A DNA stretch of 64,000 nt from Vibrio sp. Isolate32 (lineage in GTDB: Bacteria; Pseudomonadota; Gammaproteobacteria; Enterobacterales; Vibrionaceae): contig NZ_JAKEUQ010000025.1 in the NCBI RefSeq assembly GCF_022397955.1, forward strand, positions 1-64,000, given 5' to 3'. Below the pieces are notes generated by a model. The model was given only the letters and a program-made list of their open reading frames with translations. It was not told the origin of the DNA and ran no database searches. Of the stretch, positions 24,864-32,834 are shown in pieces. A program made the position numbers and the translations under genes. Each line of letters starts with the position of its first letter. The stretch's first letter is position 1.

Positions 24864-25205
24864 TTCAAATCCTTTTAAGCTTAATTAGCTATCATCAAAC
24901 CAGTGTTGAAATAGTCCTAATTTTCTATCCTTAAAGCCACAATTGTTATCTTAAACCAACCTCAATCAAGCATGTTGAGATTGAGGTTTTTTGAGGTTTG
25001 ACGCTGTTATCGATAACCTCTAATAGAACGAATCAAATCCTCTAGTACACGTTAGCAAGAATATGCATACAGTTCGATTACTTCCCATGTAATGTTACGT
25101 AAATTGCCTTACGCCACTCGGCAAACGTAAACAATGTAAATTGAATGCCAATACGAATGATTATCAACTAAATTAGCGCCATAAAATTTATAGGTATTGG
25201 TTTGT
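24864..25205 (+). promoter_or_regulatory. Intergenic region: hairpins and Fur-box promoter of the fpv-like operon
   Basis: 342 bases with no protein gene. It holds a terminator-like hairpin (next entry), a perfect 12-base palindrome GTTATCGATAAC at 25006-25017, and a Fur-like box at 25147-25165 (13 of 19, ending TTATC). The segment around 25132-25166 is nearly the same as 17074-17106 before the receptor gene, so both units should respond to iron together. Confidence 0.6.
24958..24992 (+). terminator. Orphan plus-strand terminator
   Basis: AACCTCAATC (24958-24967) pairs with GATTGAGGTT (24979-24988), then T's to 24992. The only plus-strand gene upstream already ends at 24411 with its own strong terminator, so this hairpin may end a small RNA starting near 24870-24920. 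Confidence 0.6.
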
Positions 25206-25835
25206 ATGTCGTTAAAAAGTAGGGCGGTTCAATCATGGGCTCGTCGACTTCATGTTTATATTTCAATGGCACTTCTGTTCGTTGTTCTTTTCTTCTCAGT
25301 GACGGGCATCACCCTGAACAGACCTGAGTTATTTGAATCAAGCGAACCCAATATTCAACGCTCTACTTTAGAGCTTCCTAGGAGTTTGTTCACGATCCAA
25401 GACGGTCGATTGAAAGCCGATCAAACTGCATTCGAAACGTTTCTGTTTGAAGAAGCGAATTTATCTGGGGTTCCTTCAGATTTGGACATTTACGAAGAGA
25501 TCGAAGACGGTGAGCTGCTCCTTGGCGAAGTGTCTATGGACTTCAAAGGCCCTGGCTATAACGCTTCCGTGTTCGTTGACGTGACGTCTGAAATTGTCGA
25601 AGTCGAAACCACTAATTACGGTGTTATCGCACTGCTGAATGACCTTCATAAAGGGCGTAACAGTGGTGAAGTTTGGAAGTGGTTTATCGATATCACAGCG
25701 CTATTGATGATCTTCTTTGTGCTTACTGGCGTCTGCTTACTGTTACCTAAGAAAAAGACACTCAATACCTCCATCAAATGGACGGTGTTTGGATCTGCAA
25801 TCTCACTTGTTATCTATTTTTTCGCCGTGCCTTAA
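25206..25835 (+). CDS. PepSY-associated membrane protein, FpvG-like putative iron reductase
   Basis: 209 residues from the ATG at 25206 (a TTG three codons earlier is less likely; TAGG precedes). A transmembrane helix near 17-37 with RRLHVYISMALLF, a periplasmic PepSY-like domain, then NDLHKGRNSGEVWKWFID and two more helices. The paired His residues (RLH and DLH) are typical of PepSY-TM proteins and could carry heme or electrons. In Pseudomonas the PepSY protein FpvG heads the fpv operon and reduces ferric pyoverdine in the periplasm; the same role is inferred from identical gene context. A Fur box lies upstream. Confidence 0.82.
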   Translation: MSLKSRAVQSWARRLHVYISMALLFVVLFFSVTGITLNRPELFESSEPNIQRSTLELPRSLFTIQDGRLKADQTAFETFLFEEANLSGVPSDLDIYEEIEDGELLLGEVSMDFKGPGYNASVFVDVTSEIVEVETTNYGVIALLNDLHKGRNSGEVWKWFIDITALLMIFFVLTGVCLLLPKKKTLNTSIKWTVFGSAISLVIYFFAVP

Positions 25836-25906
25836 CGCTTGATTCGATTGATGAATTGGATTGAAGAACGAACTTAAGGTTAAACGGATTTAAAAGGTTG
25901 TTAAAA

Positions 25907-26425
25907 ATGAAAAAAATGAACTGGAGCAAGGTGCTTCTTGCTTTATCTCTTTTGCCAAGCCTAGGTATGGCACAAGCGATTACTGATTCGGCAAAACTTG
26001 ATGTCAGCTTTGAGCTCCCAAAAATTGATACGTCTATGTATGCACGTCCTTATGTGGCGGTGTGGGTAGAGAATAGCGAACGAAAGTCAGTGAAAACTAT
26101 CGAGCTTTGGGTCGGTAAAGACGAATGGCTTAAGGATCTGCGTAGCTGGTGGAGAAAGGTTGGCCGTTACGATCGTGAACTGGTTGATGCTGTGACGTCT
26201 GCAACACGTCCTGCTGGTCAGTACCGTTTCGTTTGGGATGGCAAGAGCGACAGCGGTGCGGCGTTAGAACAAGGTGAATACACGGTTCATATCGAAGTCG
26301 TTCGTGAACATGGTGGTCGTAATTACCTTCGCCAAAAAGTATCTCTTACAGATTCAAATGCTTCTTATGAGTTAAAGGCAACAGAAGAGACGGGTGAAAT
26401 TACCCTGAACTACATCGCTAAATAG
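25907..26425 (+). CDS. DUF2271 periplasmic protein
   Basis: 172 residues from the ATG at 25907, which follows AAGG by 9 bases; the in-frame TTG at 25898 is not favoured. Signal peptide cleaved after GMAQA. The mature part matches DUF2271: YVAVWVENSERKSVKTIELWVGK, DGKSDSGAALEQGEYTVHIEVVREHGG and the basic segment WWRKVGRYDRELVDAVTSATRPAG, probably a beta-sandwich. Genes of this type accompany PepSY proteins in iron-reduction operons. It likely works in the periplasm with its neighbours; biochemical role unknown. Confidence 0.82.
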   Translation: MKKMNWSKVLLALSLLPSLGMAQAITDSAKLDVSFELPKIDTSMYARPYVAVWVENSERKSVKTIELWVGKDEWLKDLRSWWRKVGRYDRELVDAVTSATRPAGQYRFVWDGKSDSGAALEQGEYTVHIEVVREHGGRNYLRQKVSLTDSNASYELKATEETGEITLNYIAK

Positions 26426-26526
26426 TAAGTGTGAAATAGTAAAAGCAAACTGAACAGAATAGACAGTCGTCATCGTAGGCTCAGTTTGAGCGACACGGCT
26501 AACAATTATAAATAATGGAATTGAAC

Positions 26527-27363
26527 ATGATGAAACAGACAAAAATTAAGGCGCTTGCACTAGCGGGTGTTCTGGCATTTGGCTTAGCAGCAACGACAAC
26601 AGCACAGGCTCACCCACGTTGGATTTTGCCATCTCACTTTACGGTATCTAAAGAAGGTGGTGATTGGCTAACGTTCGACGTAACTGCGTCTCACGGTACG
26701 TTTGTGTTTGATAAGCCTGCTGGTAGCGAAAATGCTCATGTCATCATGCCAGATGGCCGCAGTGAGCGCCCTAACTTTGTGATTCGTGGCAAGCGTCGTT
26801 CAATCTTCGACTTCTATTTTGAAGAAGAAGGTACACACAAGGTCGCAATTAACAACGAACCGTCTTACTACACGCAATACAAAGCGGGTCGTCGTGACAC
26901 GGTGAAGTGGGTTAAAGCAAACAAAGCGGAACGTGACTCAGTGCTACCAGAAAAGGCACGTGACGTGGTAACGCAAGTCGACTTCACACGTGCTGAAAGC
27001 TACATCACAGTAGGTAAGCCATCGGATTCAGTCTTCAAAATTGAAGGCAAGCTACTTGAAATGAAACCTATTACACACCCTTCAGACATCATTGAAGACG
27101 AACCAGTAACATTCCAGTTCTACTACAACGGTGAAGTTCAGAAAGGCGTTACAGCGGAAATCACTCGTGAAGGTACGCTTTACCGCAACCACCAAGAGCA
27201 GATTGATGTGGTGAGCGATGAGAACGGTGAGATCACGTTTACTCCGGACGTAGCGGGTCGTTACGTAATGAAAGCGAACTACAAAGGTGAGTTGATTGGC
27301 AACCCACTGGCAGATAAAGCAAGCGCCAACGTTCACCTGACGTTCGAAGCATTGCTTCAATAA
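26527..27363 (+). CDS. DUF4198 periplasmic protein
   Basis: 278 residues from the ATG at 26527 (GGA lies 8 bases upstream; an ATG at 26515 lacks a ribosome site). Signal peptide ends at AQA, leaving mature HPRWILPSHFTVSKEGG. The new N-terminus begins with His, a place where some copper or metal proteins bind metal, although no function is proven. DUF4198 proteins have beta-sandwich domains and recur beside metal transporters, formerly linked to nickel or cobalt. Here the operon points to iron. The C-terminal domain has a DENGEITFTPDVAGRYVM signature. Confidence 0.85.
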   Translation: MMKQTKIKALALAGVLAFGLAATTTAQAHPRWILPSHFTVSKEGGDWLTFDVTASHGTFVFDKPAGSENAHVIMPDGRSERPNFVIRGKRRSIFDFYFEEEGTHKVAINNEPSYYTQYKAGRRDTVKWVKANKAERDSVLPEKARDVVTQVDFTRAESYITVGKPSDSVFKIEGKLLEMKPITHPSDIIEDEPVTFQFYYNGEVQKGVTAEITREGTLYRNHQEQIDVVSDENGEITFTPDVAGRYVMKANYKGELIGNPLADKASANVHLTFEALLQ

Positions 27364-27409
27364 TCCGTGATATCAGGGCTAGATTCCTGATTAAGCAATC
27401 AAAAAACTT

Positions 27410-27450
27410 AAGGGCTCATTTGAGCCCTTTATCACTCAGTTTATGACTGA
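27410..27450 (+). repeat. Two tandem hairpins inside the fpv-like operon
   Basis: AAGGGCTCA/TGAGCCCTT at 27410-27429 and CTCAGT/ACTGAG at about 27435-27451, between the DUF4198 gene and the next small gene. With only a short T-run they may act as an mRNA processing or partial termination point, giving different levels of upstream and downstream products. Confidence 0.5.
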
Positions 27451-27479
27451 GAATTTGCACTGTGGCTAGGGTACAAACC

Positions 27480-27815
27480 ATGACAATAAAAACAAAACTG
27501 AACGCTTTAATGACTCCTTGCTTAGCACTGGGACTTGGTTTCGCTGCATTACCTGCACAAGCACACTTTCCATTAATGAGTTGCTGGTTTGAAGGCAAAA
27601 CTGTTGCCTGTGAAGCGGGTTATTCTGATGGCAGCAAAGCGATTGATTACGCTGTTGAGATGTACGATTACGAAGACAACTTGATTGCAAAAGAGATGAC
27701 GGATAAGCGCTCTATCGTTGAGTTCCCAAACCCTGACACTGAGTTCTATCTTGTGTTTGATTCAGGCCACGAGTTTCCTGTTGAAGTAGACGTTGTTGAG
27801 ATTAGCGAAAAATGA
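27480..27815 (+). CDS. Small secreted protein of the fpv-like operon
   Basis: 111 residues from the ATG at 27480, which follows AGGG; a GTG at 27462 is in frame but less likely. Signal peptide cleaved after AQA, again leaving His as the first mature residue (HFPLMSCWFEG). Two cysteines (SCWF and VACEAG) may form a disulfide. The remainder resembles a single beta-sandwich domain, with VEMYDYEDNLIAKEMTD and FDSGHEFPVEVDVVEI. I do not know a function. The next gene overlaps its stop by four bases. Confidence 0.75.
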   Translation: MTIKTKLNALMTPCLALGLGFAALPAQAHFPLMSCWFEGKTVACEAGYSDGSKAIDYAVEMYDYEDNLIAKEMTDKRSIVEFPNPDTEFYLVFDSGHEFPVEVDVVEISEK

Positions 27816-28393
27816 TGATTCAAGGCGTACGTGCTGACACGGGCGGCAGAGAAGGCAAATGGGTAGGTCTGATCATTGTATTCATCCTGAGCTTTGCCAC
27901 GGTCGCTATCCCATTTCATCAGGCAGAAACCCACGTTAAAGTAGTGCTTGATCATCAAATTTTGGTGATCGATGTTGAACAAGAAAACTTGGCGATGCTA
28001 TCAGAGTTACGTTTGGCTCATGAAGAGATTCGTGACCTACGCATGGACTCTGACGGTGAATGGCCAAGTGTTGCGTCACTTAAAGATGAATGGGTCGCGC
28101 CATTTGTTGAAGACCAGAGTTGGAAGCGCAAAGGTTCTCATACTTGGTTATTGGACGAGCGTGGTTATTACTTTTCGACTCTAAGCGAATATGCGACCTC
28201 AAGTGAACAAGCTACACCAACCGATCATGGCTTTGCTGATTCCTTTATTTTAAACGCGAACAGCGTTTCGCCCGAAATCTGGATTTTCTTGGGTGGTGTA
28301 GCAAAGCAGCCTGAAACCTTTGACCAACGTACGCTTGAGTCAGCGGGCTGGAAATTGGTCGTTAATGAATCAGAAATTGAACCGCATCATTAA
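27812..28393 (+). CDS. Membrane-anchored protein resembling DUF6162
   Basis: 193 residues with one N-terminal transmembrane helix (GLIIVFILSFATVAIPFH) and a periplasmic domain. Landmarks are EIRDLRMDSDGEWPSVASL and a C-terminal DSFILNANSVSPEIWIFLGG, which I associate with DUF6162, a family found beside metal ABC transporters. In the Pseudomonas fpv operon a small membrane protein sits in the same place, before the binding-protein gene. Start: ATG overlapping the previous stop. The next gene's leader runs into its 3' end. Confidence 0.72.
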   Translation: MMIQGVRADTGGREGKWVGLIIVFILSFATVAIPFHQAETHVKVVLDHQILVIDVEQENLAMLSELRLAHEEIRDLRMDSDGEWPSVASLKDEWVAPFVEDQSWKRKGSHTWLLDERGYYFSTLSEYATSSEQATPTDHGFADSFILNANSVSPEIWIFLGGVAKQPETFDQRTLESAGWKLVVNESEIEPHH

Positions 28394-28424
28394 AACGATG
28401 CTCACTAATAATAAGAGAATTACT

Positions 28425-29360
28425 ATGCGAACTATGACGCTATTGATGTCGTTATTGGCGGTGTTCATGGCACCGAATGCATTGGCAAAAGAGTACAAAA
28501 TCGACAGCGATAAGCTGACGATTGGTATCACGCTTCAGCCTTATTACAGTTATGTAAAAGCCGTAGTAGGCGATAAAGTGAACATTCTTCCTTTGGTTGA
28601 CGCAGGTTTCAACCCACATAACTACTTACCACAACCCAATGATTTAAAGCGATTGAGCCAAATGGATGCAATCGTAGTAAACGGTATTGGTCACGATGAC
28701 TTCGCACTTAAAGTAATTTCAGCCGCGCAACGTGATGACTTGGTTGTGATCGAAGCAAACAAAGAGGTGCCTTTACTTCCAGCTCTTGGTCAATCTGTTG
28801 GTCAGGGTGCTGTTAACCCGCATACTTTTGTAGGGCTTTCGACAACCATTCAAAAGGTTTACACCATTACCAGTGAAGTGTCTAAGCTCGACCCGGGCAA
28901 CGCTGCGTTTTATCGCAAGAATGCGCGTAAGTACGCTAAGCAATTTCGTTTCATGAAGCGTGATGCGATGTTGTCATTAGGTGAGTTAGATACATCAGGC
29001 ATGAAGGTTGCGACTACGCACAACGCTTATGGTTACATTCTTCAAGAGTTTGGTGTGGATGTCGCGGCAGTAATCGAGCCAGCACACGGTGTTGAGCCAA
29101 GTGCTAGCCAACTTCAAGAGACGATCGAGAAGATCCGCGCATCGGGCATTGATGTTTTGTTCTACGAGTTAAACATGCCAAACCGTTTTGTTGACACGAT
29201 TGAAGCGGAAACAGGCGTTCAGCTTTACCGTTTCTCTCACATGACGCACGGTGACTATGAAGACGATAAAGTAGAAGTTGAGATGAAGAAGAACTTAGAG
29301 ACGTTAATCGAAGCAATGAAGTTTGCGGCGGCGAACCAAGCTAAAAGCGGGAACGCATAA
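28425..29360 (+). CDS. Metal ABC transporter binding protein (ZnuA/TroA class), FpvC-like
   Basis: 311 residues from the ATG at 28425, preceded by AAGAG and giving a clean signal peptide (MRTMTLLMSL to ALA). An upstream start at 28320 would bury the signal and is rejected. The family metal ligands are present: GFNPHNYLP (first His), VNPHTFVG (second), TTHNAYGY (third) and an acidic position in FYELNMPN. It lacks the His/Asp-rich loop of true ZnuA. In Pseudomonas, FpvC in this position binds iron released from pyoverdine. It overlaps the ATPase gene by one base. Confidence 0.88.
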   Translation: MRTMTLLMSLLAVFMAPNALAKEYKIDSDKLTIGITLQPYYSYVKAVVGDKVNILPLVDAGFNPHNYLPQPNDLKRLSQMDAIVVNGIGHDDFALKVISAAQRDDLVVIEANKEVPLLPALGQSVGQGAVNPHTFVGLSTTIQKVYTITSEVSKLDPGNAAFYRKNARKYAKQFRFMKRDAMLSLGELDTSGMKVATTHNAYGYILQEFGVDVAAVIEPAHGVEPSASQLQETIEKIRASGIDVLFYELNMPNRFVDTIEAETGVQLYRFSHMTHGDYEDDKVEVEMKKNLETLIEAMKFAAANQAKSGNA

Positions 29361-30094
29361 TGCTAGGTCCATCAATCTCAATTAATAAACTGGGTCTACA
29401 GTACGATAACAATGTGATTCTTGATGATATCTCGCTAGAACTTAAAGCGGGCGAGTGTCATGTGATTATGGGACCAAACGGCGGAGGAAAAACTTCTTTG
29501 CTGCGCTCTGTGCTTGGCCTTACGCCTTTCTCTGGTCAAATCAATATCCACTGGTCAGAAAAGCCAAGTATCGGTTACGTTCCCCAAAAAGCGACCTTCG
29601 AATCAAGCTTGCCTTTGACGGTAATGGACTTTGTTCTGCTTAATCAGACGAGAATCCCTCTGTTTTGGCGTCGTAAATCAAAGCAATTAGATCTTGCTCT
29701 CGCGCAGTTAGATCGCGTTGGTATGGCGACACGTAGCGACCGCCGCATGGGGCAGTTGTCGGGCGGTGAGCAGCAACGCGTTTTGTTTGCTCAAGCGCTA
29801 TTGGATAACCCGAGCTTATTGGTATTAGATGAACCTACGACGGGCATGGACGAGCAGGGCGTTCGTTATCTGGAATCACTGATTCATGAATGCGTTGATG
29901 AAGGCCGAACAATTCTAGCAGTTCACCACGATGTTACTGCGGTACGTCGACTTGAAGCGAACGTACATGTCGTTAACCGATTCTTAGTGGATAGTGGCCC
30001 ACATGAGCAAGTATTGCATCCAACTAAGATCGAAAGCCTATTCCAGCACTACAGTAGTGGCTCTGTAATGACTGAATCGAAGGAGGTTGCGTAA
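29360..30094 (+). CDS. Metal ABC transporter ATPase, FpvD-like
   Basis: 244 residues. Walker A is GPNGGGKTSLLRS near residue 39, the Q-loop is VPQKATFESS, the signature is LSGGEQQRV near 134 and Walker B is LLVLDEPTTGMD near 157, with the switch His in AVHHD. This is the Mn/Zn/Fe-type (MetI-class 3) ATPase that powers the permease encoded next. One-base overlaps with both neighbours show strict translational coupling. Confidence 0.93.
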   Translation: MLGPSISINKLGLQYDNNVILDDISLELKAGECHVIMGPNGGGKTSLLRSVLGLTPFSGQINIHWSEKPSIGYVPQKATFESSLPLTVMDFVLLNQTRIPLFWRRKSKQLDLALAQLDRVGMATRSDRRMGQLSGGEQQRVLFAQALLDNPSLLVLDEPTTGMDEQGVRYLESLIHECVDEGRTILAVHHDVTAVRRLEANVHVVNRFLVDSGPHEQVLHPTKIESLFQHYSSGSVMTESKEVA

Positions 30095-30969
30095 TGGACT
30101 GGTTACGACAATTTGCCATTAGTGGTGTTGAAGCGGGTTTCTTATCTGAAAGCTTTATGTATGCCTTCATGGTAAATGCTTTGGTTGCAGCTTTATTACT
30201 TGGCCCGCTTTTAGGTGGTCTTGGCACTTTGGTGATTGCTAAGCGTCTGGCTTTTTTCTCTGAAGCGGTAGGACATGCGGCATTAACCGGAATCGCTATT
30301 GGTGTTTTGCTTGGCGAACCACCAGAGAACCCAATTATTGGCCTGTTTAGTTTTTGTATGATCTTCGCTCTGCTTCTTCATTTTGTAAGAAACAGAACCA
30401 ATGTGCCATACGACACCTTAGTTGGCGTTTTTCTTGCGCTAGCCTTAGCGGTCGGTGCGGCATTGCTGATGTACGTTGCCCGTAAGATTAACATCCACAT
30501 GCTTGAGAACGTACTGTTTGGCTCGATTCTTACCGTAACAGACCAAGACTTAGCGATCCTTGCTGGTAGTTGCGCGATTATTATCTTGCTCTTGATACCG
30601 ACATTCAACCGTATTCTCCTGACCTGTATCAGCCCTGATATAGCCAAGGTGCGTGGCTACAACACCAGCTTCTACGATTACTTGTTTGTCATGATGATCA
30701 CCTTAGTGACAATTGCAGCCGTAAAGATCGTGGGTGCTGTTTTAGTCGGCGCGTTATTGCTGATTCCAGGTGCGACAGCTCGATTGCTGACTAAGCGTAT
30801 GGGGAGCTTTGTATTGCTGTCGGCGTTACTAGCAACCATCGCGTGTTTGGTTGGAACGGTATTGCCTATGGAGCTTAAGTTGCCAGTACCATCGGGCGCG
30901 TCAATCATCATCGTTTCTGCGACGTTTTTTTTAGCAGCAACGCTATATCGAATTGTAAGAAAGGCGTAA
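30094..30969 (+). CDS. Metal ABC transporter permease, FpvE-like
   Basis: 291 residues with about eight transmembrane helices. Conserved ABC-3 segments include RLAFFSEAVGHAALTGIAIG near 50 and AAVKIVGAVLVGALLLIPGATARLL near 205. It forms the channel with the ATPase encoded just upstream. The match to the znuB family is general; in this operon iron handling is the likelier job. Confidence 0.92.
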   Translation: MDWLRQFAISGVEAGFLSESFMYAFMVNALVAALLLGPLLGGLGTLVIAKRLAFFSEAVGHAALTGIAIGVLLGEPPENPIIGLFSFCMIFALLLHFVRNRTNVPYDTLVGVFLALALAVGAALLMYVARKINIHMLENVLFGSILTVTDQDLAILAGSCAIIILLLIPTFNRILLTCISPDIAKVRGYNTSFYDYLFVMMITLVTIAAVKIVGAVLVGALLLIPGATARLLTKRMGSFVLLSALLATIACLVGTVLPMELKLPVPSGASIIIVSATFFLAATLYRIVRKA

Positions 30970-30971
30970 TT

Positions 30972-31895
30972 ATGACTTGTTTAATGAATCGTATCGCTAG
31001 TTCAGTAAAAGCAACGGCCCAAGTGAGTGTGCTTGGTAGTGTGTTAATGGCTGGTTCTGTGATGTCTCTGGACGTGAACGCAGAAGACATCTTAACTAGC
31101 ACCCCCGTGACTTATGCGTTGGCAACAGAGCTAACTAAAGGCACCGACATTACGACCGAGTATCTGCCACCCGTTCGCTATGGTATTGACCGTCTGCCAA
31201 ATTGGTTTGGTACCAAGGGCGCTAGTAAGGTACTTCAATCGGGTAAAAAGGCGACGGTTGCTGTAACGTTGTCATCGATCTGGCAAGCAGATCCTACGTT
31301 TGTTTACGCAAGACAAGGCAACATCCGCTTGGTTGAAGTGGATGCCGCTCAAGCGATTACACCGCGTGCTCAAGGTGTTGCCGCGTTGACGTTAGCAAAT
31401 GGCGAAGTGTCTAAATACGCTTGGTTAAACCCAACCAACTTAACGCGTATGGCAGCGATTGTGGCTGACGACTTTAAGTTGTTGTGGCCTGCACAGGCGG
31501 AGACGATTGATAGCAACTTACAACGTGTGATGTTGGATGTTCGTGAACTGATCAACAAGCAGCAAGCGGTATTACTCGACAATGACGTAGATTCAGTATT
31601 ATTGCTTTCAGAAAGCTTGGAGGATTTCGCGTCTGGCAGCCAACTTTTTGTTGAAGAGCGTATGTTCAAAGCCGAATTGGAATGGACAGACGAAGACAAA
31701 GCCAAGCTTAAAGAGATGTTTTCGGAAGATGATGCTCTATGGTTAGTTACAGCGAAAAAGCCAAGCAACTTAATTAAATCATTGGTACCGAATGAGCGTA
31801 TCTTAGTGGTTGATTCTGTTGATCGTTGGGGTAGAGCAGGAATCAACGCGAAAGCACCGTTTGCTCGTTGGGAAGTACAGCCATTCAAAGGCTAA
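30972..31895 (+). CDS. Second ABC-type binding protein, ligand-poor, FpvF-like
   Basis: 307 residues with a signal peptide ending near NAE. It has the length and segment order of a ZnuA/TroA binding protein (YAWLNPTNLTRMAAIVADDF aligns with the second-ligand region) but the metal-binding His residues are absent: YAWLNP replaces the NPH motif. It probably does not bind a bare metal. In Pseudomonas the last operon gene, FpvF, is a second periplasmic protein that binds the siderophore rather than the metal, which would fit. Terminator follows at once. Confidence 0.8.
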   Translation: MTCLMNRIASSVKATAQVSVLGSVLMAGSVMSLDVNAEDILTSTPVTYALATELTKGTDITTEYLPPVRYGIDRLPNWFGTKGASKVLQSGKKATVAVTLSSIWQADPTFVYARQGNIRLVEVDAAQAITPRAQGVAALTLANGEVSKYAWLNPTNLTRMAAIVADDFKLLWPAQAETIDSNLQRVMLDVRELINKQQAVLLDNDVDSVLLLSESLEDFASGSQLFVEERMFKAELEWTDEDKAKLKEMFSEDDALWLVTAKKPSNLIKSLVPNERILVVDSVDRWGRAGINAKAPFARWEVQPFKG

Positions 31896-31921
31896 TCAGT
31901 ACGATTACAAATGGTAGGATC

Positions 31922-31953
31922 AAAAAAGCAGCCCAAATAGAGGCTGCTTTTTT
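31922..31953 (+). terminator. Terminator of the fpv-like operon
   Basis: 12-bp stem AAAAAAGCAGCC / GGCTGCTTTTTT with an 8-base loop, directly after the last gene. Confidence 0.92.
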
Positions 31954-32009
31954 GTTCTTGTCTGTTGACTCTGAAAAGAGTGTCAGACAAGAGGATTGCG
32001 AGTATAAAC

Positions 32010-32219
32010 TTACTCTGCAGTTTTTGTCTCTTCAGCTTCAACAGTTGCTTCTACAGCACCCTCAGCTTGCTCTTGAGCCGCTTTAGCTTGTTCTTCAGCT
32101 TCCATTTTTGCACGGTCAGCTTTAGAAATGTAGCGAGGCTTGTTGCTACTATGCAGTTTAGAATTCGCCTGTTTCTGCTTCTTTTTTAGAATTTGATTGA
32201 TTTTTTTCTTACGGTTCAT
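32010..32219 (-). CDS. Small basic/acidic protein, DUF2986-like
   Basis: 69 residues. The first half is very basic (MNRKKKINQILKKKQKQ) and carries the invariant-looking NKPRYISKADRAKME; the second half is Ala/Glu/Gln-rich. This layout is typical of DUF2986, small proteins of Vibrio and relatives with unknown role; the basic start suggests RNA or ribosome contact, which is speculation. AAGG lies about 10 bases before the ATG. Confidence 0.75.
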   Translation of the reverse strand: MNRKKKINQILKKKQKQANSKLHSSNKPRYISKADRAKMEAEEQAKAAQEQAEGAVEATVEAEETKTAE

Positions 32220-32316
32220 TGCTGCATAGCCTTGTATTTAGTTTAGGCGGTGGAGGATAATCATTTTAGCTCTAGAACTCAATATTTACATGGCATTCAG
32301 CAAGGAAAATATCACT

Positions 32317-32832
32317 ATGCAGGCAGTCGAGACCGAACGTTTACGATTAAGAATGATCACACCTCAAGATGCGGCGTTTATTCAACGATTATACAGCTCA
32401 GAAGATTTCCTGCGTTACATTGGTGACAAGGAAATCAACGACACTGAAAAGGCTGTCGAGTACATCGAAAACAACATTCTGAAGATGCATGAAGAGAAGG
32501 GTGTCTGTTTGTTGATGGTTGAAATCAAGGATTCTTCAACCCCAATTGGTATTTGCGGATTAATTAAAAGGGATAGCCTAGAGTCGCATGATATTGGATA
32601 TGGTTTTGTTCCTGAGTTTTACGGTCAAGGTTATGCCAAAGAAGCGGGGGAAGCGATAATTGAACAAGCTAAGTAGAATGCTGATATCGATCATTTAGTT
32701 GCTATCACTACCTCTGATAACATTCGAAGCATCGCACTACTAACTAGACTTGGCTTTGCGTTCGAGCGGGTTGAAGACGTGATAAGTGAAAGCGTAAATC
32801 TCAACCTGTATAGCCTCTCTCTGGATAATTAA
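32317..32832 (+). pseudogene. GNAT acetyltransferase broken by an in-frame TAG
   Basis: A GNAT reading frame starts at 32317 (AAGGA upstream) with METERLRLRMITPQDA-like start (QAVETERLRLRM) and motif YGFVPEFYGQGYAKEAGEA. A TAG at 32674-32676 stops it after 119 codons. The same frame then continues without another stop to TAA at 32830 and encodes the rest of the domain: ITTSDNIRSIALLTRLGF is the standard motif B. So a single nonsense codon splits a 172-codon gene. The truncated product lacks the acetyl-CoA-binding C-terminal half and should be inactive, unless read through. Confidence 0.85.
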
Positions 32833-32834
32833 TC

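Noticed and set aside
31370-31888. 172-codon minus-strand open frame
   Set aside because: It lies wholly inside the second binding-protein gene, lacks a ribosome binding site and has a serine-rich composition typical of an antisense shadow.
28425-31895. Zinc transporter znuABC
   Set aside because: The transporter class fits, but the His/Asp-rich loop of ZnuA is absent, a Fur rather than Zur box leads the operon, and the upstream PepSY/DUF2271/DUF4198 genes indicate an fpv-like role.
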